Made by a program: the position numbers and the translations under genes. Shown piece after piece: positions 7,818 through 15,054 of a stretch of DNA of 16,060 bases; positions within the stretch are counted from its first letter, which is position 1; every line of letters begins with the position of its first letter. This stretch comes from Planctomycetota bacterium (lineage in GTDB: Bacteria > Planctomycetota > UBA11346), in NCBI GenBank assembly GCA_947440715.1, contig CANETI010000011.1, positions 1 through 16,060 of the forward strand, read 5' to 3'. A model generated the notes under the pieces. It was not told where the DNA came from, did no database searches, and was given only the letters and a program-made list of their open reading frames with translations.

Positions 7818-7880
7818 GTGGCACTATGGCGCGAAATATTCCTGCTGTGCGAAGATTTCGATTTCGCGCAATAGTGTCAC
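7818..7880. repeat. Long imperfect inverted repeat upstream of pspA
   Basis: Arms 7818-7837 and 7861-7880 are 20 nt each and pair at 18 of 20 positions. The exceptions are G7821/T7877 (wobble) and G7828/A7870. The spacer is 23 nt. The left arm begins GTGGCACTATGG and the right arm ends AATAGTGTCAC. The repeat ends 61 bp before the pspA start. It could be a large stem-loop in the pspA leader mRNA or a two-site operator. No open reading frame with protein-like content covers it. Confidence 0.75.
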
Positions 7881-7884
7881 GGGG

Positions 7885-7904
7885 TGTGGGGCGGCAGCCC
7901 CGCA
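7885..7904. repeat. GC-rich hairpin
   Basis: TGTGGGGC (7885-7892) pairs with GCCCCGCA (7897-7904) around a GGCA loop, with one wobble in eight pairs. No T-tract follows on either strand. It may serve as a 3' stem for the DUF4038 gene or as part of the pspA leader. Confidence 0.6.
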
Positions 7905-7917
7905 GCAACAGCGAACT

Positions 7918-7963
7918 GCCCAGCCGTATCGATAATGAACCTTTGGTTCCGGCTCGGCTGGGC
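7918..7963. repeat. Nested inverted repeat just downstream of the DUF4038 gene
   Basis: GCCCAGCCG (7918-7926) and CGGCTGGGC (7955-7963) are perfect 9-bp arms. Inside them GAACC (7937-7941) and GGTTC (7945-7949) form a second hairpin with a TTT loop. The outer stem lies 13 bp after the minus-strand stop at 7977, which fits transcript-end protection or factor-dependent termination. It lacks the U-tract of an intrinsic terminator. Confidence 0.6.
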
Positions 7964-7976
7964 TGTGCCTGCGTTA

Positions 7977-9314
7977 TTATATCGACATTCCGCGGTCGCT
8001 TCCGAGACCCACTGGTGGGTAATTGCGCGATGCATCATCCAGGACCAGTACCCAATCGTCTGCACTCGGCGGAGTAAAAACGCGTGATCCGCGCACGGGA
8101 AACTGCCCGAGCCAACGACCACGGCCACTGCGCGGGTCAAACCAAGCTGCCACCACCATCGACCCACTCAAACGAGTTAAATCAACCGTAACCGGGCTCC
8201 CATCGGGACTGTAAATAAATGCGTAACTACCGCAGTCACCTCCCAAATCATCATCGTCAGCGCGAGTTCCCAGCGGTTGATGAGCGGGGTTAGACGCCTG
8301 ATTAGCGACCAATAACTGATCTGGTACGCGCACCTGAAAAGGTCGACTTTCCACTAATAGACGCAAAAAATGTAATTCTTCCGCTGCCGGATCAAAAAGC
8401 GCATCATGCCACGGCGTGCGAGCATGATCGACGGTATCCGAAACTCGATGACAACATTCGACGCTGTGATTGCGATAGGTATAGCCGCATCCACCAGCAA
8501 ATACCGAGGTATACACTAATCGGCGAATTTGCTGCGCTGATAATCGTCCATCTTCTTCGCCAGCAATTGTCGGCTGATCTTCTGCGCATGGCCCACCATC
8601 TAATACCGGACGTTCTGGCGTGGCGATATAACCCGCCTCAACCGCGCGCCACGCCAATGGATTATAAGCTGGTCCACTGCGTTGCAGCGCAATATCCAAC
8701 CACGATTCGCCTTGGCACCACGACGCGCCTGCGGTCGCAGATCGACTTGGCAAATAGGCAATTAAATGTCGGCCTTTCGTATTCGTTTTTAATGCCTGAC
8801 CAATTTGTGACCAGATCGCCTGTCGTTGCGCGTCTTCTGGAGCATCACCGCTGCCTAATACCCAAATAACCGCTTGTTCTTGAAATCGGTTACTGAGGTA
8901 ATTCGCAAATCCAACGGCATTTTCCTCGGTAATAGCAGAACCGACGATGCCTGCATCGGCGATTTCCAAAGCCACGGCCATGCCCAATAAATTTGCTCGT
9001 AGCACAAAATAATCCAGGTGGGCGAAATAACCTTCGACCGGTTGCGTCACATCGCCATCATTAAAAGGCAGCAAACCATAGGCGTTCGGCACCGTCATCG
9101 CATCTGGTCCAGGTAAGGCGGACATTTGCATAACGCTAAAACGTTGGGCGGCGCGCGTCTGCACATAACGATCAATATCCGGGCGTTGCAGGTGCCGCAA
9201 CAACATGTGCATACGATCAGCCAACCAAAAGAATGGTAACCCAGTGCTGGTTATTAAATGACGATGATTCGGGCTCGCGCGAAATTGCGAACGATAAAAA
9301 GCGATTGTCGGCAT
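7977..9314 (-). CDS. DUF4038 / apiosidase-like glycoside-hydrolase-fold protein with C-terminal collagen-binding-like domain
   Basis: The 445-residue protein follows the layout of the apiosidase-like family. It has an N-terminal barrel strand GLPFFWLADR, the repeat-like AAQRFSVMQMSAL, PNAYGLLPFND, QAVIWVLGSGD, PVLDGGPCAED (236-246) and VFAGGCGYTYRNH. It ends in a beta domain with VAAWFDPRSGRG and DDWVLVLDDAS, typical of the domain annotated as collagen-binding. Family members act on plant polysaccharide side chains, but the substrate here is unknown. Two points are odd. There is no signal peptide, and the usual GEPxYE segment reads GGPCAE, so the first glutamate is Gly241 and activity is uncertain. 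The ATG at 9314-9312 has GGAG five bases upstream. The gene is divergent from the exported protein at 9560. Confidence 0.8.
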   Translation of the reverse strand: MPTIAFYRSQFRASPNHRHLITSTGLPFFWLADRMHMLLRHLQRPDIDRYVQTRAAQRFSVMQMSALPGPDAMTVPNAYGLLPFNDGDVTQPVEGYFAHLDYFVLRANLLGMAVALEIADAGIVGSAITEENAVGFANYLSNRFQEQAVIWVLGSGDAPEDAQRQAIWSQIGQALKTNTKGRHLIAYLPSRSATAGASWCQGESWLDIALQRSGPAYNPLAWRAVEAGYIATPERPVLDGGPCAEDQPTIAGEEDGRLSAQQIRRLVYTSVFAGGCGYTYRNHSVECCHRVSDTVDHARTPWHDALFDPAAEELHFLRLLVESRPFQVRVPDQLLVANQASNPAHQPLGTRADDDDLGGDCGSYAFIYSPDGSPVTVDLTRLSGSMVVAAWFDPRSGRGRWLGQFPVRGSRVFTPPSADDWVLVLDDASRNYPPVGLGSDRGMSI

Positions 9315-9559
9315 TGGTACTCCATCACCTTTGTTTGATCAACAGTTCCATCAACATGGTTTCATCAATCCTGCTGCGTCTTAGACACTTCGACCTTCGG
9401 TAACGACAAGGACGAGTCTGACGGAAAAGCACTCCATCAGTTTGAACCGTGGTCACGTTTAAATGTTGCCCAGGATCCGCCTACTGTCCACGACGAGCTT
9501 CGCGTTAGCGGCAATCGACCATCGCCAGAGCGCGATTGGGTGTTAGCGTGCCGCCATCT
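9315..9559. other. Divergent promoter region
   Basis: The 245 bp between two divergent genes should carry both promoters. The minus-strand ribosome-binding site is TGGAG (9320-9324). A perfect 8-bp palindrome, TTGATCAA (9335-9342), lies about 10 bp beyond it and could be half of an operator. No convincing -35/-10 pair was found on either strand. Confidence 0.4.
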
Positions 9560-12500
9560 ATGCGACTGTGCTGGATCTTTTTTATTATCGCGCAGACCCT
9601 GCAACTGTGCAGCGCTGCTGAGCACATAGACCGACTCCGATTGCCGTCCTGCGCCGGAATTGTTAGCGACGACACGGGTTGGGCCTGGGAATTAAAAGGA
9701 CATCGCTACCGCGTGATCGCGCTGGATCGCGAACAAAATATTCGCATCACAGTTGGAGAACAACCACTCACGGTAGCACGGCGATTGATTGCCAATGATG
9801 ACCAAGAAGCAGCAGCCATTATTCCCGCCTTACTCGAACGTGCGCGTATTGCCGGTATTGATTCAGCGACGCTGCTTCTTGATCGCGGGTTAATGACCGA
9901 CCTACATTTACGCAATGACCGTGTTTATGTACTTCCCTACGCCACACTGTTGCGCAGCGAGGTTCCGGATACGGATTTAGACAGTCGAAAAAAAGAATTA
10001 AAAACGACCGCCAACCAATTAACAAAAGAGCTTACTAGCAGCACCCTAAATCCCATGGCACGCCAAGCCCTGCAGCGCGTATTATATTTTTTGACGCAGG
10101 ACAAAATTGCCGACGAAGATACCAATCCTGGCGATTTGCGCCGCTTAGTTGCCAACGGTTGGTTGCAATCACAAGTGCCCGCTAGCGACCAACTCACAGC
10201 GGTCATCAATGCGCTAAATCACGCCTTGGCGCTTACCCTCATACAACAATGGTCAGGCGATCATTGGACTTTAAACAAATACACAAATGCCTACGCACAC
10301 ACCGTTTGGACTTTGCGTGGACCAGATCGTTGTCTACGCCTGCAACCGCACCATCGACCGGTGTATGCACCAAACATTCCGTGTCAGTTAATGTATGAAT
10401 TAGATCCCGCCTTAGATCCGCTCGCCTTAGATGCACCCATTCGTGCCGCACATCTCTATTGGGGCCGCGAAGCGCTGGCGCATTGGTCGCCAACCAATGG
10501 TTTTACCGCTGATCAAAATCGCTGGCGCATGGCACACCCAGATGAAGGCTCTGGCATTTCTCACTCCGTGCCGGTTAATTTTTTACCGCCACACATCCTA
10601 TTAAGTCACGCCGATGGTAACCTGCATGGCCTAGCCACCGCTGGGGGCATGTTACAATTACCGCAATCAACGAGCGTTGCCGAACATGAACGATTTTTAA
10701 CTGATGCCGCGAAACAATTACCCGATGCCACGCACTTGGATTTGATTGGGCAACATTTATTTACTTACGTTCACGACAGCCCAGATCCGGCGTTACCACA
10801 ACTGATTGGTTTCCGTAATCTCAGTGGTGATATTCACCAAACCATCACCCAAACGCTTAATACCTGTCGCCATGGAATTATGCGTGGAGACTGCGACGAT
10901 TTATCAGAAGTTTACCAATCGATCTTAACCAAACAGCAACGCCTTGCTTATGTACTTAGTTTTCCACGGCACGCAGCCTGTGCCTGGAGCGAACAACGTG
11001 GCGATGAATGGACTACGTATGTGCTGCAAACAGGACAGCCAATTGCGAAACATCACGCGGAGCTAGCCAACACAGTCTCCCAAATCTATGCTCATTTTGA
11101 CGAGCACGATGAGCGCGATGGCTCCATGGTGAATTTACTGCTGCGCTTTGCTGGTGAAAATACGCGCACACCATTTCGCTTGTCCAACCGAATATTGACC
11201 GATGCCGATTATGCCAAAACGTTGATCGCCGTGCAGCGTGATTTATTTTATCACACCTACGCTCATGGCATAAATACCATGGTAAAAATGGTCGCAGCCG
11301 GCGACCACGACCAAGCCAATTATACGGAATTACTGGGACTCTACCGCCATACAGCCCAATGGTTGGCCGCACGCAGCACCCAAGAACGCATCGTCGCTTC
11401 CGTCACTGATCCTGAACAGAAACTCCAAGAACAAACACGTTTGATTCCCTTGCTGACGTTCGCGCAAGACCACACCATTATTTCTAACTTCGTTGAACGC
11501 GCCCTCAGTGATACCTTACCGACTATCGCCAAAGAAAATGACTCGCGCGCGTGGTGGCTGGCCTATCATTTACATCAAGCACTTGGTAACCAATATCATC
11601 AACCTGAACGCGAACAATTATTTAATACCTGGTTAATGCCGGCCCTCGTAAAAGAAACCGACGAGGTTCGCACCTGGGTCAACTCTGCGAATTTTTCACG
11701 AGAGACCTGGAATAACAACCTGCGTGGTTATCGCACACAAGCCACGAATCTTATCGGCATCATTCAGAGCAACGTTGTAAATCAGGGCTTCAGCGCCTTA
11801 GAACAAAATGAACCGCTACGGAAATATTTTAATTTTATGCAACAGTGGATTCAAGATTTCGCATTCATCGGCGATGGCAGGCGTTCCACCATCTTGCAGT
11901 CGTACGCCTCCAGCGGTTTATTTGCGGCTCAAATAATTGGCGAGGAAAACCTTGATTCCTTACTCGCCTCCTGTTCATTTCCGAAGGCTTGGCGTGATGA
12001 CCATCGGAAACGCGATGGTGGTTTTTCTCAATTACGTCGCGACTTACCGTGGATTCGCTGCAATATCCTATTCTGGTCCTATCGCATGAATGCCGCGCTT
12101 CAGGCACGTGATTTACCCGAAACCCGCATTCGCACCCTTATTCAACGCCTACGCGAAGCACACCAGGCCACCACTGATCTTGATCTGTTACAACCCAATG
12201 ATGATCAGGTTTTATTACGCGCCAATGTTATTGAAGCATTAATCGGGCGCGATGTGACCGCGCTCGACAAAGCTTTCACCGCGTATCGTGACCGTCAGGA
12301 TAAACGCAGCGATGCAGCTCTGTGTCAAACCATTAGTTCGCTAGCTCGTCATTTACCACCGCGATGGTTTACGACGGTACTGCAACGTTGGGACGCCATC
12401 GCGGCAACCAAGCCCGGTTATTACACCATCGCCTGGAACTGCGTACATGAACAAGCTATTCCCCAAGCCTTAGTTGCCGGCGCGTTTGCGGCCGAACGAT

Positions 12501-12574
12501 TGAGCGACGATGATTTATTCGCTGAGGAATTCATTTATTTACAACGCGTGCTCGCTGGCGGCAGCGTGCCATGA
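9560..12574 (+). CDS. Large exported protein with transglutaminase-like Cys-His core
   Basis: The 1004-residue product from ATG 9560 begins with a short signal peptide (MRLCWIFFIIAQTLQLCSA, cleavage probably near AA-EH), so it should be exported. An in-frame TTG at 9536 would add eight residues before it, and no start has a clear ribosome-binding site. Around residues 440-492 there is a transglutaminase-like core: MRGDCDDLSEVY with Cys445, then SFPRHAACAWSE with His471, 26 residues later. The third residue, usually an Asp after the Trp strand, is not evident in EWTTYVLQTG. The flanks are unlike families I know: an N-terminal region of about 430 residues and a helical C-terminal half (about 500-1004) rich in Trp, His and Gln. 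A role in peptide or cell-wall processing is possible but unproved. Confidence 0.8.
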   Translation: MRLCWIFFIIAQTLQLCSAAEHIDRLRLPSCAGIVSDDTGWAWELKGHRYRVIALDREQNIRITVGEQPLTVARRLIANDDQEAAAIIPALLERARIAGIDSATLLLDRGLMTDLHLRNDRVYVLPYATLLRSEVPDTDLDSRKKELKTTANQLTKELTSSTLNPMARQALQRVLYFLTQDKIADEDTNPGDLRRLVANGWLQSQVPASDQLTAVINALNHALALTLIQQWSGDHWTLNKYTNAYAHTVWTLRGPDRCLRLQPHHRPVYAPNIPCQLMYELDPALDPLALDAPIRAAHLYWGREALAHWSPTNGFTADQNRWRMAHPDEGSGISHSVPVNFLPPHILLSHADGNLHGLATAGGMLQLPQSTSVAEHERFLTDAAKQLPDATHLDLIGQHLFTYVHDSPDPALPQLIGFRNLSGDIHQTITQTLNTCRHGIMRGDCDDLSEVYQSILTKQQRLAYVLSFPRHAACAWSEQRGDEWTTYVLQTGQPIAKHHAELANTVSQIYAHFDEHDERDGSMVNLLLRFAGENTRTPFRLSNRILTDADYAKTLIAVQRDLFYHTYAHGINTMVKMVAAGDHDQANYTELLGLYRHTAQWLAARSTQERIVASVTDPEQKLQEQTRLIPLLTFAQDHTIISNFVERALSDTLPTIAKENDSRAWWLAYHLHQALGNQYHQPEREQLFNTWLMPALVKETDEVRTWVNSANFSRETWNNNLRGYRTQATNLIGIIQSNVVNQGFSALEQNEPLRKYFNFMQQWIQDFAFIGDGRRSTILQSYASSGLFAAQIIGEENLDSLLASCSFPKAWRDDHRKRDGGFSQLRRDLPWIRCNILFWSYRMNAALQARDLPETRIRTLIQRLREAHQATTDLDLLQPNDDQVLLRANVIEALIGRDVTALDKAFTAYRDRQDKRSDAALCQTISSLARHLPPRWFTTVLQRWDAIAATKPGYYTIAWNCVHEQAIPQALVAGAFAAERLSDDDLFAEEFIYLQRVLAGGSVP

Positions 12575-12699
12575 TACCCTCATCATAATTGGCGTCAACG
12601 AAAACGAGTAAATCATTCACCCTGCATTCACTCGCGAACTCACGTCAAGCATGCCGCATATTCAACCAACTGCGATGGTCTGTTTAGTTATATTATTAC

Positions 12700-12715
12700 G
12701 GTGGAGTTCCTCACC
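12700..12715. repeat. Small hairpin in the convergent intergenic region
   Basis: GGTG (12700-12703) pairs with CACC (12712-12715), with an extra wobble inside, in a strongly AT-rich 156-bp gap between convergent genes. It may help to end transcription of the exported-protein gene, but the stem is short and the following bases are only AT-rich. Confidence 0.25.
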
Positions 12716-12726
12716 ATTATTAATTA

Positions 12727-12749
12727 TGAATTATGGCTTCGATAATTCA
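12727..12749 (-). terminator. Possible AT-rich terminator hairpin overlapping the MscS gene stop
   Basis: TGAATTAT (12727-12734) and ATAATTCA (12742-12749) form a perfect 8-bp stem with a 7-nt loop. It spans the TAA stop (12733-12731) of the channel gene. On the minus strand it is followed by TAATTAATAATGG. The stem is AU-rich and there is no long U-run, so intrinsic termination would be weak. Confidence 0.35.
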
Positions 12750-14359
12750 GGCACCAATCCTTTACGTGGTACATCCTGTAATGCCTCTTGATCAAATGCT
12801 TCCTTCAAACGTAAGCGTAATTCTGCCGCGACGCTTTCATGACGACCAGGCTTAACCCGCATGGAGGTACGCACCGTCATGGTGCTGCCACCAAAGCCAG
12901 TAATGCCATCTATCTGCAAGGGCTCTAACACATCACTGTTTGCCTGCTGCACTTGTTCGCCGCATGCGCGCAAGGTGGCAAATACTTTATGCACATCGAT
13001 TTGATAACTGACATCAAAAGGCACCACGGCTTTAGTATATTCGCGTGAGAAATTCACCACCTGCTTCATGTCACCGTTCCGAATAATATGCAAACAACCA
13101 TCGGTATCACGGATGCGTGTGGTGCGGAATTCAATTGATTCGACCGTGCCTTTAGCGCCACCTCCTTCGATAACATCGCCCACCAAATACACATTTTCAA
13201 AGAGAATAAAAAATCCTGACACCACATCATTGACGAGCGACTGCGCGCCAAATCCCACCACCATACCGAGCACGCCCACACTCGCTAAGTAGGGTAACGG
13301 ATCTTGACCGACTGCCACCACCGCCAACACAAACATGACAAAATAACAGGCAACACGAAACAAGCTGCGTGTTAGCGGAATAATGGTCGCCTTACGCCGA
13401 CGGCTCATGTCATCCATGCCATCGTTGGCCTCAGCACCTTGACCAATCCATAAATTACCAAATTCAATTACAACACGACCAAGGAAAAATATCCCGATGA
13501 TTTTCATGGCCATTGGGCCGAATTTAGCTAAGAAGGACACCGTCGGTAATTGAGCAATCACTAAACTCGCAATGCCAATCCATAAGGCATATTCCAAACA
13601 GCGACGCAGCAACGGGACTAATGGTCGCATGTGCTCATAAATTGCGATCATGCCGCGTTTTTCCGCGTAACGATGGCTTAATCCTTCCGCCGTATCCACC
13701 ACCACTGCGGTCGCGCGGATAATCAAAATTCCCACCGATATGATGAGGTAAACGGTCGTGAGAATTCTTAGCCCGTCGCCAATTAATTCCGCACCACCCA
13801 ACATGTGCCAAGCAACGACCATAAAGAGTAACCAGGCCGCTGTGCCGACCGCGTGTTCCAAGCCTGTGAAAAATCGTTCTAAACTTTGATCATTATCTTT
13901 CAAATCTTCCCAGGCGAGGCAAAAAGTTGCCAAGCGTCGCAGCCCAGCGCGCACTAAGCGCAGCGCAAAAGCTAATCCAATACTGGCGGCAATTACTTTT
14001 GCGCAGATCCAACCCAGGCTTATCCAGCGTTCAGGAGGAACCGAGCGTAACTGGTCGAGCAACCACGCCCAAGGATCACGAGCTTGCCAAACGCTAAATG
14101 CCAAACTGCCTAATAAGACCACGACGCAGATAACATAAAGCAAAATAATGAATCGGCGTACCGATCCATGGATGCGTTCGCTCACCTCGACCACCGTGCC
14201 ACTACGATCATGAGCAATCCGACGCTGTAAAAGGCGTGAGAACGCGATGACTAACCACGCGATCACACTTAATAATACCCAACCGCCAATCAACAGAATG
14301 CCCGCTGAGGTCATAATATCGACAGAGGTCAAAACGGCATCAGAAGTTTCAGCATTCAT
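12731..14359 (-). CDS. MscS-family mechanosensitive ion channel, extended N-terminal membrane region
   Basis: The 542-residue protein opens in response to membrane tension and releases solutes during hypo-osmotic shock. Hydrophobic segments lie near 17-40, 69-90, 113-134, 171-188, 199-222, 254-270, 282-300 and 333-357, about eight helices. The pore helix that follows, VGVLGMVVGFGAQSLVNDVV (361-380), has the small-residue packing and FGAQ...D motif of MscS TM3. The cytoplasmic beta domain comes next (GDVIEGGGAKGTVESIEFR, then IIRNGDMKQVVNFSRE) with a C-terminal alpha/beta domain. E. coli MscS has 286 residues and three helices, so this is one of the larger multi-TM types (YbdG/YnaI/YbiO-like size). 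It starts 19 bp after the STAS gene and is probably cotranscribed. No strong ribosome-binding site is visible. Confidence 0.9.
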   Translation of the reverse strand: MNAETSDAVLTSVDIMTSAGILLIGGWVLLSVIAWLVIAFSRLLQRRIAHDRSGTVVEVSERIHGSVRRFIILLYVICVVVLLGSLAFSVWQARDPWAWLLDQLRSVPPERWISLGWICAKVIAASIGLAFALRLVRAGLRRLATFCLAWEDLKDNDQSLERFFTGLEHAVGTAAWLLFMVVAWHMLGGAELIGDGLRILTTVYLIISVGILIIRATAVVVDTAEGLSHRYAEKRGMIAIYEHMRPLVPLLRRCLEYALWIGIASLVIAQLPTVSFLAKFGPMAMKIIGIFFLGRVVIEFGNLWIGQGAEANDGMDDMSRRRKATIIPLTRSLFRVACYFVMFVLAVVAVGQDPLPYLASVGVLGMVVGFGAQSLVNDVVSGFFILFENVYLVGDVIEGGGAKGTVESIEFRTTRIRDTDGCLHIIRNGDMKQVVNFSREYTKAVVPFDVSYQIDVHKVFATLRACGEQVQQANSDVLEPLQIDGITGFGGSTMTVRTSMRVKPGRHESVAAELRLRLKEAFDQEALQDVPRKGLVPELSKP

Positions 14360-14378
14360 CGCAAATTCAAATACCTAT

Positions 14379-14975
14379 TTATACAATATTTAATAAATGA
14401 TTAAGACGCAGTTGGGTTAACTGGGCAACCGCTTGCCGCCCGACATTGATAAGTCGGCAACGTCCTTGACCAACACCTTGGTTTATTTGCAGCATCCAAG
14501 CAACCAACAACGAATTTAAATGATCGACTTGCGACAAATCGATACTCGCTGCCAACACCGTTAATCCACGCACCCATTCATGCGACATCGTATCGCTCAT
14601 GTGGGGATGTTGGCCGATTCCCTTCAACAACAATATATTTACATGTCCATCAGCAGCGATGGATACCTGAAATGGACGGTCACCTACCGGAGCAATGGCA
14701 CGAGTTGCGCCAGTAACAGCAAAACGACGATCCGGGTCAATCACCGCGATCGCGGCTTGCGCTAATGACGACAAACCATCGAAGCGCAAATAACCTTGTG
14801 ACGCTGTTGCTACCGCCAATGCCTGCGCGATGAACGTAGTTGGCAGACGATCATCCGCTTGGCACGTCACCACCACCGTCGTCTGTGGCTTCAGCAACTG
14901 CGACAGACGCGAAAAACAAGTTTGCGCATCGTTCGCGAGTAGTTCGCTCAGTTGAAATGTAGAAGCCTCGGCCAT
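14379..14975 (-). CDS. STAS-domain protein
   Basis: From ATG 14975-14973 the product is 198 residues. The C-terminal half (about 108-198) reads as a STAS fold: the beta strand DGHVNILLLKG, then LAASIDLSQVDHLNSLLVAW, the basic GQGRCRLINVGRQAVAQL, and the closing TQLRLNHLLNI that matches the usual 'l.ltgl..lf.i' ending. STAS proteins often act as anti-sigma-factor antagonists or regulatory partners switched by Ser phosphorylation. Here the DSSGL region is DHLNSLL, with Ser155 near the expected place. The N-terminal 105 residues are unassigned. The frame stays open back to 15134 but that part overlaps uvrC and reads unlike protein, so I reject it. The start has no obvious ribosome-binding site. 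The gene lies between uvrC and the MscS gene on the same strand. Confidence 0.7.
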   Translation of the reverse strand: MAEASTFQLSELLANDAQTCFSRLSQLLKPQTTVVVTCQADDRLPTTFIAQALAVATASQGYLRFDGLSSLAQAAIAVIDPDRRFAVTGATRAIAPVGDRPFQVSIAADGHVNILLLKGIGQHPHMSDTMSHEWVRGLTVLAASIDLSQVDHLNSLLVAWMLQINQGVGQGRCRLINVGRQAVAQLTQLRLNHLLNIV

Positions 14976-15054
14976 GACCACCGTCCAGGGATTATCGATT
15001 CCGCCAAATAGCCATCGGACGGGAAGCGCGGGTTTAGCCGAGCTTCGCCGCCGC

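Noticed and set aside
7758..7830. Sigma-54 type promoter upstream of pspA, as in enterobacteria
   Set aside because: No GG-N10-GC element with a TGGCAC/TTGC match was found on the minus strand, and no PspF-like gene is in the window.
7877..8167. 96-codon minus-strand frame overlapping the end of the DUF4038 gene
   Set aside because: It reads the DUF4038 coding sequence in another frame and then runs through the inverted repeats. Nothing in it is protein-like.
11013..11372. 119-codon frame antisense to the exported protein
   Set aside because: It is a shadow of a strongly coding frame on the opposite strand. The Trp/Arg/His-rich composition is typical of antisense reading.
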